From NCBI GenBank assembly GCA_039889245.1, contig JAZGVH010000002.1:1798001-1862000 (forward strand): 64,000 nucleotides of DNA, given 5' to 3'. The stretch comes from Dermatophilaceae bacterium Soc4.6 (GTDB lineage: Bacteria > Actinomycetota > Actinomycetes > Actinomycetales > Dermatophilaceae). The translations under genes and the position numbers were made by a program. This document shows positions 42,569-52,054 of this stretch, one piece after another. Below the pieces are notes generated by a model that made no database searches, was not told where the DNA came from, and saw only the letters and a list, made by a program, of their open reading frames with translations. Position 1 is the stretch's first letter. Each line of letters begins with the position of its first letter.

Positions 42569-45500
42569 GTGACCCTGCTGCGGGCCGACCACGCCCCCGC
42601 CCCGCGGACGCTCGTCGACATCCTGCGCGAGACCGTCACCGGCCTTCCCGACGCCATCGCGGTCGACAACGGACGCGGGCAGCTCACCTACCTCGAGCTG
42701 CTCGAGGCCGCCCAGGTCGTGGGTCGCACCCTCGCCGACCTGGGCGTCGGCCCCGGGGACCGCGTCGGGGTGCGGCTGCCGTCCGGCACCACTGACCTCT
42801 ACGTCGCCATCCTCGGGGTGCTGCTCGCCGGAGCGGCCTACGTGCCGGTCGACGCCGACGACCCGCAGGAGCGGGCCACGCTGGTCTTCACCGAGAGCGA
42901 CGTCGCCGCGGTCATCGGCGCCGAGCTCGTCGTCGAGCCGCGACACCTCGAGACGCCGGACACGCCCGAGACCCCCGATCTCCCGTATGCCGGTGAGCTC
43001 ACCGACCCCTCGCCCACCGACGACGCGTGGGTGATCTTCACCAGCGGTTCGACCGGCACGCCCAAGGGCGTCGCCGTCAGCCACCGGTCGGCGGCCGGCT
43101 TCGTCGACGCCGAGTCGCGGATCTTCCTGCAGGACAAGCCGATCGGGCCACGCGACCGGGTGATGGCCGGCCTCTCGGTCGGCTTCGACGCCTCGTGCGA
43201 GGAGATGTGGCTGGCCTGGGCCCACGGCGCCTGCCTCGTGCCTGCCCCTCGGTCGCTGGTGCGCAGCGGCATGGACCTCGGCCCCTGGCTCGTCGCCAAC
43301 GACATCACGGTCGTCTCGACGGTGCCGACCCTCGTGGCCCTCTGGCCCACCGACGCGCTCGCCGAGGTGCGCCTGCTCATCCTCGGCGGCGAGGCCTGTC
43401 CGCCGGAGATCGGCGCCCGCCTCGCCACACCGACCCGCGAGCTGTGGAACACCTACGGCCCCACCGAGGCCACCGTGGTCGCGTGCGCCGCCCCGCTGAC
43501 AGGCCAGCCCCCCGTGCGCATCGGCCTCCCCCTCGACGGGTGGGACCTCGCGGTGGTCGACAAGGACGGCAGCCCCGTCGACCTCGGTGGCACCGGCGAG
43601 CTCATCATCGGCGGCATCGGCCTGGCCCGCTACCTCGACCCCGAGAAGGACGCCGAGAAATACGGCGCCATGCCGACCCTCGGCTGGGAGCGCGCATACC
43701 GCACAGGCGATCTCGTGCGTCACGAGGATGAGGGCCTGGTCTTCGTCGGTCGCCTCGACGACCAGATCAAGCTCGGCGGCCGACGCATCGAGCTCGGTGA
43801 GGTCGACAACGCCCTGCTCGCCCTGCCGGGTGTCACGGGCGCCGCCGCGGCCGTGCGTCGGACCGACTCGGGCAACAGCCTGCTCATCGGCTACGTCGCC
43901 ACCGACGCCTCGTTCGACCAGGCGGCGGCGATGGCGCACCTGCGCGAGACCATGCCCGCAGCGATGGTGCCGCGCCTCGCGCGGGTCGACACGCTGCCGA
44001 CCACGACCTCGGGCAAGATCGACCGCCCCGCACTCCCCTGGCCGCTGCCCTCCGACGGTGCCGGGGCGGACGTCCTCGGCGGCACCGCCGGGTGGCTGCA
44101 GACCCTCTGGGTCGACATCCTCGGCTCGCCCGCGACCACCGCTGACGAGGACTTCTTCGACGCGGGTGGCCGCAGCCTCACCGCGGCCCAGCTCGTCTCG
44201 CGGCTGCGCGAGCGCTTCCCCGAGGTCACGGTCGCCGACGTCTATGCCGCGCCCACCCTCACCGGTCTCGCCACCGTCCTCGACGCCATGGCCGCACCGA
44301 CGACCCGCGTCGAGCGTCAGGTGGGTCGGGTCGCGCTGTCGACCCAGACGGGCCAGGTGCTGGCGACCGTCGTGCTGCGCACGGTGAGCGGGCTGCGCTG
44401 GCTGGTGTGGATCGGCGTGGGCAACGCGCTGCTGGGCGGCGTGTGGGGCCTGCCGTGGCTGCCGCGGGCCCCGTGGTGGGCCCTCGTGCCCGGCGTCGTG
44501 CTGCTCGTGACCGCCCCCGGCCGCATGGCGGTCAGCGTGGCCCTCACCCGGCTCGTCCTCGCCGGCGTGACACCGGGCGACCACCCCCGCGGCGGTTCGG
44601 TGCACCTGCGCGTCTGGCTGGCCGAGCGCATCGCCGACGAGCTCGGGGCCACCAACCTCGCAGGAGCACCGTTGGTGCGTCAGTATGCTCGCGCCCTCGG
44701 CGCCCACGTCGGCCATGACGTCGACCTGCACAGCCTGCCACCGGTGACGGGGTTCCTCAGCCTCGGCGACGCCTGCTCGATCGAGCAGGAGGTCGACCTG
44801 CGGGGCCACTGGGTCGACGGCGACGTGCTGCATTTGGGCCGGGTGAGCGTGGGTGCCGGGGCCCGCGTGGGCGCCCGATCGACCCTGCTCCCGGGCGCCG
44901 ACGTCGGCGCCGGGGCCGAGGTCACCCCGGGCTCCGCGGTCTTCGGGATGGTGCCGGACGGGCAGTGGTGGTCGGGTGCGCCCGCCCAGCAGGGTGGCCC
45001 CGCTCGCGGTCCCTGGGACGACGAGCGGCCTCACAACCGATCCCTGTGGGTGGTCGCCTACGGCCTCTCAGCCGTCGTCCTCTCGCTGCTGCCGATCGTC
45101 GCGGTGCTCGCGGGCGCGGCCAGCGGCGCGGCCTACCTGCGGGGGGCGCTCGACCTGGGCGACTCCCTGCGGCGGGCCGTCACCTGGCTGCCCGTCGGCA
45201 CGCTCGTCGGAGCTCTGACCCTGGCCCTGCTGGTGCTGCTCCTCACCCGCCTGCTCGGGCGGGGGCTGGTCAGCGGTCACCACCCGGTGCACGGGCGGAT
45301 CGCCTGGCAGGCGTGGACCACCGTGCGGCTGCTCGACGAGGCACGCACGTGGCTCTTCCCGCTCTACTCGAGCACCCTCACACCAATCTGGCTGCGGGGG
45401 CTCGGTGCCCGCGTCGGGCCCGACGTCGAGGCGTCGACCGTGCTGCTGATCCCCGGCCTGACCAGCATCGCCGAGGGTGCCTTCCTCGCCGACGACACGC

Positions 45501-46462
45501 TGCTCGGCAGCTACGAGCTCGGGGGCGGCTGGCTGCGCATCGGTGAGGTCAAGATCGGCAAGCACGCCTTCGTCGGCAACTCCGGCATGACCGCTCCGGG
45601 GCGCAAGGTGCCGCGTCGCGGGCTGGTCGCCGTGCTCTCGGCCGCACCGGCCCGCGCCTCCGCCACGCGCGGCACGTCATGGCTCGGCAGCCCGCCCCAG
45701 CCGTTGCGCCGGGACGGCACGGTGGTCGACCGGTCGCACACGGTGCACCCGCCGCGCCGGCTGCGGGTGGCGCGGGCGCTGGTCGAGGCCTGCCGCATCG
45801 TCGCGGTCTGGGCGCACGTACTCCTCGTGGTGGTCGTGGTCGCTGCGCTCGAGGCGCTGGCCCGGAGCTCGTGGGGGATGGCCGCGGCATACGGCGGGGT
45901 CGTCCTCGTCGTGGCCGGAGCGGTGGCTGCGGGAGTCACCACCGCGGCGAAGTGGCTGCTGGTCGGCCGACTGCGCGCGGGCGACCACCCGCTGTGGAGC
46001 TCGTTCGTCTGGCGCAACGAGCTGGCCGACACGTTCGTCGAAGTACTCGCCGCACCGTGGTTCGCCCGGGGGGCGACGGGGACCCCTGTGCTGTCGATGT
46101 GGTTGCGCAGCATGGGTGCCCGCATCGGGCGGGGCGTGTGGTGCGAGACCTACTGGCTGCCCGAGGCCGACCTCGTCGAGCTGCGCGACGGCGCCACGGT
46201 GGGGCAGGGCTGCGTCGTGCAGACGCACCTCTTCCACGACCGGCTGCTCAGCATGGACAGGGTCGTCCTCGGCACCGGCGCGACCCTGGGCACCAACAGC
46301 GTCATCCTGCCCGCCGCCTCGATCGGGCGGCACGCTACGGTCGGCCCGGTGTCGTTGGTGATGAGAGGTGAGTCGGTGCCCGACAAGACGCGCTGGGTGG
46401 GCAACCCGATCGGCCCGTGGGCCGAGACCGAGCCCTCCCCTGCCTCCACGCAGCCCGCGTGA
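42569..46462 (+). CDS. Pls/PosA-family non-ribosomal peptide synthetase
   Basis: 1297 residues from a GTG. The adenylation domain (1-490) has WVIFTSGSTGTPKGVAVSHR, ELWNTYGPTEATVV, YRTGDLVRHEDEGLVFVGR, DDQIKLGGRRIELGEVD and SGKIDRP. A carrier domain has DEDFFDAGGRSLTAAQL with the phosphopantetheine Ser. There is no condensation or thioesterase domain. The remaining 700 residues hold about six membrane helices and three tandem acyltransferase-like regions with left-handed-helix repeats (GARVGARSTLLPGADVGAGA, ATVGQGCVVQTHLF). This is the layout of epsilon-poly-L-lysine synthetase (Pls) and its relative PosA, which polymerise one amino acid. The monomer cannot be read here. Followed by a GTGA-coupled aminopeptidase. 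Confidence 0.9.
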   Translation: MTLLRADHAPAPRTLVDILRETVTGLPDAIAVDNGRGQLTYLELLEAAQVVGRTLADLGVGPGDRVGVRLPSGTTDLYVAILGVLLAGAAYVPVDADDPQERATLVFTESDVAAVIGAELVVEPRHLETPDTPETPDLPYAGELTDPSPTDDAWVIFTSGSTGTPKGVAVSHRSAAGFVDAESRIFLQDKPIGPRDRVMAGLSVGFDASCEEMWLAWAHGACLVPAPRSLVRSGMDLGPWLVANDITVVSTVPTLVALWPTDALAEVRLLILGGEACPPEIGARLATPTRELWNTYGPTEATVVACAAPLTGQPPVRIGLPLDGWDLAVVDKDGSPVDLGGTGELIIGGIGLARYLDPEKDAEKYGAMPTLGWERAYRTGDLVRHEDEGLVFVGRLDDQIKLGGRRIELGEVDNALLALPGVTGAAAAVRRTDSGNSLLIGYVATDASFDQAAAMAHLRETMPAAMVPRLARVDTLPTTTSGKIDRPALPWPLPSDGAGADVLGGTAGWLQTLWVDILGSPATTADEDFFDAGGRSLTAAQLVSRLRERFPEVTVADVYAAPTLTGLATVLDAMAAPTTRVERQVGRVALSTQTGQVLATVVLRTVSGLRWLVWIGVGNALLGGVWGLPWLPRAPWWALVPGVVLLVTAPGRMAVSVALTRLVLAGVTPGDHPRGGSVHLRVWLAERIADELGATNLAGAPLVRQYARALGAHVGHDVDLHSLPPVTGFLSLGDACSIEQEVDLRGHWVDGDVLHLGRVSVGAGARVGARSTLLPGADVGAGAEVTPGSAVFGMVPDGQWWSGAPAQQGGPARGPWDDERPHNRSLWVVAYGLSAVVLSLLPIVAVLAGAASGAAYLRGALDLGDSLRRAVTWLPVGTLVGALTLALLVLLLTRLLGRGLVSGHHPVHGRIAWQAWTTVRLLDEARTWLFPLYSSTLTPIWLRGLGARVGPDVEASTVLLIPGLTSIAEGAFLADDTLLGSYELGGGWLRIGEVKIGKHAFVGNSGMTAPGRKVPRRGLVAVLSAAPARASATRGTSWLGSPPQPLRRDGTVVDRSHTVHPPRRLRVARALVEACRIVAVWAHVLLVVVVVAALEALARSSWGMAAAYGGVVLVVAGAVAAGVTTAAKWLLVGRLRAGDHPLWSSFVWRNELADTFVEVLAAPWFARGATGTPVLSMWLRSMGARIGRGVWCETYWLPEADLVELRDGATVGQGCVVQTHLFHDRLLSMDRVVLGTGATLGTNSVILPAASIGRHATVGPVSLVMRGESVPDKTRWVGNPIGPWAETEPSPASTQPA

Positions 46463-47784
46463 GCCAGGCCTCCGACGTCACGGCCGACCCCCTCGTCCCC
46501 CGCCACGGCGACCCGGCCTACGACGTCTCGCACTACGACCTCGACCTGACGTGGAAGCCCGCGGGCAACCACCTCACCGCCCGCGCGGTCCTCGACGTCG
46601 TCGTCGTGACGCCCGGCGAGCGCCTCGTGCTCGACCTGCACGTGCTGCGGGTCTCGAAGGTGACGATCCAGGGGGCCGAGCTGCGGCAGTGGCGGCACAC
46701 TTCCGGTCGCATCGTGCTGCGCCTCGCGCGGCCCGTCGCGCCCGGCGCTCGGCTGCGGGTGACCGTCGCCTACGCCGGGGTGCCGCGCACCGTCCCCGGA
46801 CCCGACGGCGACGCCGGCTGGGAAGAGCTCGAGGACGGCCTCATCGTCGCCTCCCAGCCGCACGGCGCGCCGTCGTGGTTCCCCTGCAACGACCGCGCCT
46901 CCGACAAGGCGACCTACCGCCTCGGCGTCACCGTCCCCTCCGACTACACCGTCGTCGCCAACGGGGTCCTGCTCGAGCGCACCCCCCGGCACAGCCGCAC
47001 GACGTGGGTGTGGCAGGAGCGCCACCCGATGGCCACCTACCTCGCCACCCTCCAGATCGGCCGGTATGCCGTCACCACCCTCACCGCGCCCGACGCGACG
47101 GTGCCCGTGACGGTCGCCCACCCCGCACGGCACGCGCAGGCGGTCGGGCGCGCCTTCGGGCGCCAGGTGGAGATGCTCGAGGTCTTCACCCGCCTCTTCG
47201 GGCCCTACCCCTTCGACGGCTACGCGGTCGTCGTCACCGACGACGTGCTCGAGATCCCGCTCGAGTCACAGGGGCTGTCGACCTTCGGCTCCACCCTCGC
47301 GCGCACCGACTGGGGGGCGCAGCGGCTGATCGCCCACGAGCTGTCCCACCAGTGGTTCGGCAACAGCGCCACGCTCACGCACTGGCGCGACATCTGGCTG
47401 CACGAGGGATTCGCCTGCTACAGCGAGTGGATCTGGTCGCAGGAGTCGGGCGGCGAGTCGACGCACACCCAGGCCGTGCGCCACCACGGGAGGCTGACGT
47501 CCGAGCCACAGGACCTCGTCATCGCCGACCCGGGTGCCGACGAGCTCTTCGACGACCGGGTCTACAAGCGAGGGGCGCTCACGCTGCACGCGCTGCGGCT
47601 GACGATCGGCGACGACGCCTTCTTCGGCCTGCTGCGGCGCTGGCTCGTCGACCACCGCTACGGCTCGGTGACGACCACCGAGTTCATCTCGCTCGCGACG
47701 CTCGTGTCCGGCGCCGACGTGGGGCCGCTGCTGGCGAGCTGGCTCTACGACGCACCGCTGCCAGCGCTGCCACCGCTGCCTTAG
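46459..47784 (+). CDS. M1-family zinc aminopeptidase
   Basis: 441 residues from a GTG overlapping the synthetase stop (GTGA). It shows the N-terminal beta domain (YDVSHYDLDLTWKPAGNHLT), the gating Cys-Asn-Asp region WFPCNDRASDKATY, then VLEIPLESQGLSTFG in place of the common GAMEN motif (here PLESQ). The zinc site HELSHQWFGN (His293, His297) has Glu316 in WLHEGFACYSEW. It is short because the C-terminal helical domain of PepN is absent. Coupling to the synthetase suggests a linked function such as trimming or degrading its peptide product; that is inference. Confidence 0.85.
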   Translation: MSQASDVTADPLVPRHGDPAYDVSHYDLDLTWKPAGNHLTARAVLDVVVVTPGERLVLDLHVLRVSKVTIQGAELRQWRHTSGRIVLRLARPVAPGARLRVTVAYAGVPRTVPGPDGDAGWEELEDGLIVASQPHGAPSWFPCNDRASDKATYRLGVTVPSDYTVVANGVLLERTPRHSRTTWVWQERHPMATYLATLQIGRYAVTTLTAPDATVPVTVAHPARHAQAVGRAFGRQVEMLEVFTRLFGPYPFDGYAVVVTDDVLEIPLESQGLSTFGSTLARTDWGAQRLIAHELSHQWFGNSATLTHWRDIWLHEGFACYSEWIWSQESGGESTHTQAVRHHGRLTSEPQDLVIADPGADELFDDRVYKRGALTLHALRLTIGDDAFFGLLRRWLVDHRYGSVTTTEFISLATLVSGADVGPLLASWLYDAPLPALPPLP

Positions 47785-47809
47785 CGCACCCGCGCACCCA
47801 CGGGTTGAG

Positions 47810-48169
47810 CTAGCGCCGCCGGGGCTCCTCGGCGCCGTAGAAGCGCGCGACCGTGGTGATGCGCAGGCGCTCGGCGCACAGCTCGTCGTACTCCTCCAGC
47901 CACCGGCGTCGGGATGAGGACCAGCGGCTCTCGGGCTGGCGGGAGTGCCACTCCTCGAGCGTGATCCGCCACACGAGGTCGTCGACGACCACCGCGGCGA
48001 GACAGCCGTCGCCGAGGGCCTCGTCGACGGCCACGAAGCAGCCGGTGCTGGAGATGAACAGCTCAGAGATGGGGGCCGGAGGGGGCAGCGGCTGCGCCCG
48101 CGGTCGCAGGATCGCCGTCCACCAGGACTCCTTGGCCCCGTCGGTGCCTCGCGTGGATGGTCGCCTCAT
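47810..48169 (-). CDS. Hypothetical protein, 119 residues
   Basis: ATG at 48169; the frame is open further upstream, but that part is in a different sequence style. The protein contains KESWWTAILRPRAQPLPPPA, a hydrophobic strand region (AVDEALGDGCLAAVVVDDLV) and WRITLEEWHSRQPESRWSSS, ending in basic residues. The Trp-rich basic pattern recalls small actinobacterial nucleic-acid-associated proteins, but I cannot name a family. It converges on the aminopeptidase gene. Confidence 0.5.
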   Translation of the reverse strand: MRRPSTRGTDGAKESWWTAILRPRAQPLPPPAPISELFISSTGCFVAVDEALGDGCLAAVVVDDLVWRITLEEWHSRQPESRWSSSRRRWLEEYDELCAERLRITTVARFYGAEEPRRR

Positions 48170-48420
48170 AGGACAACCATCGTCAGTTCGGGACCCGTTC
48201 TGAGGGACTTTGGTCCCCATGCCGCCGCGGACGTCGTCGCCCTCCGGCTGGACGAGGATCCGCACCGGGTTGCCCACGTGCTCCTGCAGCGCGCGGATGC
48301 CCTCGGCGCCGGCACGAGGACGTCGGTGACCTCGAGGGTGCGGGTCTCGGTGTCGAGGCGCTGGGCGCGCATGGTCGCGGCCCTCGTGGGTGTGCTCATC
48401 TGTCCACCCTCGCGCATCAC
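48170..48420 (-). pseudogene. Possible frameshifted remnant, alcohol-dehydrogenase-like N-terminus
   Basis: From the ATG at 48372 the frame reads MRAQRLDTETRTLEVTDVLV, like the first strand of zinc-dependent alcohol dehydrogenases, then turns to Arg/Ser-rich sequence. In the +1-shifted frame GAEGIRALQEHVGNPVRILV and QPEGDDVRGGMGTKVPQ look more protein-like. This suggests a frameshift in a truncated gene. The catalytic region is not present. Weak evidence. Confidence 0.3.
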
Positions 48421-48468
48421 ACGCGGGGAGACTTGACTTCATCCGACGGTCACTCGACGCTGAACGAC

Positions 48469-49530
48469 ATGGCGATGATCCGGTCGGCGGGGCTGCGGGG
48501 ATTCCGTCAGGTCGTCACCGGGCTGGGTGGCGACCCCGACGCGATGGCCCGCCGCGCCCGGCTCGACCCGTTGGCGCTCGACACAGACGAGCTGCTCGTC
48601 GACGACGTCGCCGTCGCCACGGTGCTCGAGCTCGCCGCCGCGTGGCTCGAGCGACCCGATCTGGGCCTGCTCGTCTCGCGCCACCAGGACATCAGCCTCC
48701 TCGGCCCCCTGGCCGTCGCCATCAGCAACGCCCCCACGGTCGGCGACACCCTCGATGCGACCTCGCGCTACATGTTCGTCCACGCCCCCTCACTGCGGGT
48801 GCGGCTCGCGCCCGACCCCCAGGGCGTTCGGGGCGTGAGTGCCCTGGTCTACGAGACGGCGCCCGGCCCGCTGGCGGCGCCGCGCCAGGTGATCGACATC
48901 TGCCTCGGCTTCCTCGACGGCCTGCTGCGCTCGGTGGTCGGCGGCCCCTACGGCCTGCGCACCGTCGAGCTGTCGCACGAGCCGCTCGCGCCGGTCAGCG
49001 TCTACGAGGAGTTCTTCGGCGTCCGTGTGCTCACCGGCCGGCCCGAGGCGCTGCTGCGCATCCCCACCAGCCTCGTCTCGCGGCCGCTCGAGGGGGCCGA
49101 CCCCGGCATCCGGCGGATGGCCCTCGACTTCCTCGAGCGCCAGACCCCACCCGACGACGTGCTGGCCCCGCGGGTCGCCGACGCGCTGCGCCAGACCCTC
49201 GGCACCTCCGCGCCCGAGCTCGCCGCCGTCGCCTCGCTGCTCGCGGTGCACCCCCGCACGCTGCAGCGGGCCCTGGCCCGCGAGGACACCACCTTCGCCA
49301 CGATCCTCGACTCCGTCCGCTGCGAGCGCGCGCACCACTACCTCACCACCACCGACCTGCCCCTGGGCCGGGTCGCGGCTCTCCTCGGCCTGTCTGAGCA
49401 GTCGACGCTCAGCCGCAGCGCCCGCCGCTGGTGGGGCTGCGCCCCCCGTGACGTGCGCCGCAGCCGTGCGCTGCCCCGGCCGCAGCACACCCCACCACTG
49501 CCCGAGGGGACGCGGTGGTGGGCGGGGTGA
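48469..49530 (+). CDS. AraC-type regulator (arabinose-binding-like N-terminal domain)
   Basis: 353 residues from the ATG at 48469; a TTG at 48433 would add 12 residues. The N-terminal domain (GFRQVVTGLGGDPDAMARRA, LARLDPLAL region, LLVSRHQDISLLGPLAVAIS, TLDATSRYMFVHAPSLRVRL) is of the OruR/arabinose-binding type. The C-terminal HTH pair is AAVASLLAVHPRTLQRALAR and LPLGRVAALLGLSEQSTLSR. It is divergently transcribed from the remnant at 48170-48420, perhaps its former target. Inducer unknown. Confidence 0.85.
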   Translation: MAMIRSAGLRGFRQVVTGLGGDPDAMARRARLDPLALDTDELLVDDVAVATVLELAAAWLERPDLGLLVSRHQDISLLGPLAVAISNAPTVGDTLDATSRYMFVHAPSLRVRLAPDPQGVRGVSALVYETAPGPLAAPRQVIDICLGFLDGLLRSVVGGPYGLRTVELSHEPLAPVSVYEEFFGVRVLTGRPEALLRIPTSLVSRPLEGADPGIRRMALDFLERQTPPDDVLAPRVADALRQTLGTSAPELAAVASLLAVHPRTLQRALAREDTTFATILDSVRCERAHHYLTTTDLPLGRVAALLGLSEQSTLSRSARRWWGCAPRDVRRSRALPRPQHTPPLPEGTRWWAG

Positions 49531-49831
49531 CACCTGACGGGAGCACCGACGACCGGAGCCTCGCCATCGTCACCGAGCGCGGCCACCGCCCGTGGACGGG
49601 GGAGCAGGCGCAGGCCACCGGGTCGGAGGCCGTCACGGTCGACCCTCCGCCGCGTCACGCACCTGGCCCCGGCCGCCGATGCCGTGACGCGTCGAGGTCT
49701 GAGCGACCGGCACGCAACCGCGGTGACAAAAGGGTGGTCCCCTTCCGTCCTCACGACTAGCGTGTCGGCTGGACGTCGACTGGGCGTTCGCTGCACGGAC
49801 CATGCAGGGGGCTGACCACCGGGAAGAGCCC
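49531..49831. other. Intergenic region before the beta-propeller gene
   Basis: No gene is supported. GGGAAGAG just before 49832 is the ribosome site of the next gene. No clear promoter elements or hairpin terminator could be identified. Confidence 0.4.
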
Positions 49832-51223
49832 ATGTCCACCACCACGTCGGCGTCTCCACGCCCACTCCGCCCTCTCTGCCCACGCCGCCCCGACCACCCG
49901 GCCGCCCCGCGCCGAAGGCGAGGGCTCACCCTCGCTCTCGTGGCGGCCGTGATCGCGCCCGCGGCGTCCGCGGCCGCCGCCTCGGGTGAGGGCCCCACCC
50001 TGACCGCGCCGGGGGCTGCGTACAGCGTGTCGCGGGTGTCGGTCGCCGACGACGGGAGCCAGGCGCGCAACGGCACCCGCTTCCCCGAGGCCCCGGCGGT
50101 CTCGTCCTCCGGCCGGTACGTCGCCTTCGTCTCGCTCTCGCCCGACCTCGTCGCCGGCGACACGAACGGCCAGCCCGACGTCTTCGTCCGTGACCGCCTC
50201 GCCGGCACCACCGTCCGTGCGTCGGTCGACTCCTCGGGCGCGCAGGTCCCGGCCGCGAGCACCGAGGCGACGATGTCGGCCAACGGGCGGGTCGTCCTCT
50301 TCAGCACCGAGGCCGCACTCGTGTCCCAGGACACCAACACCAGCACTGACATCTACGCCCGGGACCTCTGGGCCGGGACCACGACCCTGGTGTCCGCCAC
50401 ACCGAGCGGCCGCCCCGCCAACCGCCCCTGCTTCTTCCCGTCCGTCTCGCGCGACGGCCGGCTCGTGGCCTTCCAGACGGCCGCGTCCAACCTCTCACCG
50501 GACGACACGGACAAGGCGGAAGACGTCTACGTCCGGGACCTGCGCAGCGGCACCGTGCGCCGCGCCTCCGTCCTGCCCACCGGGGCGGGGCCCGTCGCTG
50601 CGGCGTTCGAGCCACGCCTCGCCCTCGACGGCCGGTCGGTGCTCTTCGCCACCCTCGGGCTCGACGACCGGGTGCGTCTGTGGGTGCGCAGCCTCGACAG
50701 CACCGCGGCCCGCCGGGTCCCGGGGCTGGACCCACGCCACACCCTCACCTCCTGGCAGCTCTCGGGCAACGGTCGCTACGTGGCGCTGGCCACCGACGAG
50801 GCCCTCGACCCACGCGACGACAACGGTGACCTCGACGCCTACCGCCTCGACCGCGTCACCGGGCGAGCGACCCTGCTGTCGCAGAGCACCACGGGTGGCG
50901 CGGCCCTCGGCAGCGACGTCGTCGCCCTCTCCGCAGACGGGTCGGTGGCCCTCTTCACCTCGAGGTCTGCTCAGCTGGTCCCCCACGACACCAACGGCTT
51001 CGTCGACGTCTTCCGCCGGGACCTCTCCCGGAGCACGACGACCCGGGTGTCGGTCTCGACCGCAGGGGCGCAGGGTGACTCGGAGTCGGGCTACACCCAG
51101 GACGTCGCCATCTCGGCCGACGGCGCCCACCTGGCCTTCGTCTCCTTCGCCACGACCCTCGTCGCGGTGGACACGAACGGCGACCCCGACGTCTTCGTCT
51201 GGGATGCCGCCGCCGAACGCTGA
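49832..51223 (+). CDS. Secreted TolB-like beta-propeller protein
   Basis: 463 residues from the ATG at 49832, with GGGAAGAG just upstream. Signal peptide (LTLALVAAVIAPAASAAAAS) is followed by a repeated blade motif: SSSGRYVAFVSLSPDLVAGD with TNGQPDVFVRDRLAGTTVRA, SRDGRLVAFQTAASNLSPDD, SADGSVALFTSRSAQLVPHD with TNGFVDVFRRDL, SADGAHLAFVSFATTLVAVD. These are PD40/TolB-type blades with the DTNGxxDVFVRD signature of secreted actinobacterial proteins. Likely an extracellular binding protein; no catalytic residues apparent. Confidence 0.85.
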   Translation: MSTTTSASPRPLRPLCPRRPDHPAAPRRRRGLTLALVAAVIAPAASAAAASGEGPTLTAPGAAYSVSRVSVADDGSQARNGTRFPEAPAVSSSGRYVAFVSLSPDLVAGDTNGQPDVFVRDRLAGTTVRASVDSSGAQVPAASTEATMSANGRVVLFSTEAALVSQDTNTSTDIYARDLWAGTTTLVSATPSGRPANRPCFFPSVSRDGRLVAFQTAASNLSPDDTDKAEDVYVRDLRSGTVRRASVLPTGAGPVAAAFEPRLALDGRSVLFATLGLDDRVRLWVRSLDSTAARRVPGLDPRHTLTSWQLSGNGRYVALATDEALDPRDDNGDLDAYRLDRVTGRATLLSQSTTGGAALGSDVVALSADGSVALFTSRSAQLVPHDTNGFVDVFRRDLSRSTTTRVSVSTAGAQGDSESGYTQDVAISADGAHLAFVSFATTLVAVDTNGDPDVFVWDAAAER

Positions 51224-51254
51224 GCGCGGCACCCCCGGTGCGTGGATCGCCGTG

Positions 51255-51400
51255 TACCCTCGAGCCAGCGAGAGGGAGTAGTCCTCCTGCCACCGTGTCG
51301 ACATACTGGCGCGCTCGATGACCGAGCAGCCCGGTGCGGTGGGTCACCCACGGGTGGCGGACGAGACTTTCGGCCAGATCCACGACCCCCACCGGACGTG
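51255..51400 (+). promoter_or_regulatory. yybP-ykoY-like manganese riboswitch
   Basis: AGGGAGTAG (51273-51281), GACATACTGG (51300-51309) and GGACGAGACTTTCGGCC (about 51358-51374) reproduce the two conserved metal-site loops and the middle stem of the yybP-ykoY RNA. TACCCT at 51255 could be the -10 element. The RNA precedes a TMEM165-family gene, the commonest downstream gene of this manganese sensor. Gene expression is then expected to rise with manganese. Ends are approximate and the fold was judged by eye. Confidence 0.7.
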
Positions 51401-51460
51401 CCTGGCCGTCAGGTGTCGTCTTCAGACTCTGCGGCCGGGCCGCAAAGGAGAGACACCGAC

Positions 51461-52042
51461 ATGTACGCCCTTCTGCTCAGCACCGCCGTGATCTTCGTTG
51501 CGGAGCTCGGAGACAAGAGCCAGCTGATGGCGATGACCTTCGCCACCCGCTACCGCACCCGCGACGTCCTCATCGGGATCACCGCCGCGACCGCCCTGGT
51601 GCACCTGGCCTCGGTCGGCATCGGCCTGCTCATCGGCACGGCTTTCGCCAGCTATCAGTGGATCATCTCGATCATCGCGGGCGTGGCCTTCCTCGCCTTC
51701 GCCGCCTGGACGCTGCGCGGCGACGAGCTGACCGACGCCGAGGCCGACAAGGCCCGCACCAGCAAGGGGGCCGCGATCGTCGCCGTCGGGGTCGCCTTCT
51801 TCCTCGCCGAGCTCGGCGACAAGACCATGCTCGCCACCATCACCCTCGCCGCCCAGCAGAACTGGCTCGGGGTCTGGCTCGGCAGCACCGTCGGCATGGT
51901 GGCCGCCGACGCGCTCGCCATCATCATCGGGCGGGTGCTCGGGAAGAATCTTCCTGAGAAAGTCATCAAGATCGGCGCTGCCACCGCCTTCGTCGTCTTC
52001 GGGGTCGTCCTGCTCGTGCAGGGCATCGCCAGCCGGGCGTGA
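51461..52042 (+). CDS. TMEM165/UPF0016-family manganese exporter
   Basis: 193 residues, AAAGGAG ten bases upstream of the ATG. Six membrane helices with two copies of the family motif: FVAELGDKSQLMAMTFATRY (residues 12-31) and FFLAELGDKTMLATITLAAQ (about 112-131). The Glu and Asp residues of the two ExGD motifs form the cation path. Bacterial members (MneA-type) export manganese. The riboswitch-like leader upstream supports Mn as the substrate. Confidence 0.9.
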   Translation: MYALLLSTAVIFVAELGDKSQLMAMTFATRYRTRDVLIGITAATALVHLASVGIGLLIGTAFASYQWIISIIAGVAFLAFAAWTLRGDELTDAEADKARTSKGAAIVAVGVAFFLAELGDKTMLATITLAAQQNWLGVWLGSTVGMVAADALAIIIGRVLGKNLPEKVIKIGAATAFVVFGVVLLVQGIASRA

Positions 52043-52054
52043 CAGGCTGAGGGC

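Noticed and set aside
42455-45034. 859-codon minus-strand frame
   Set aside because: It is antisense to the Pls/PosA synthetase and has no recognisable domain.
49633-50352. 239-codon minus-strand protein
   Set aside because: Antisense to the beta-propeller gene with its repeated blade motifs.
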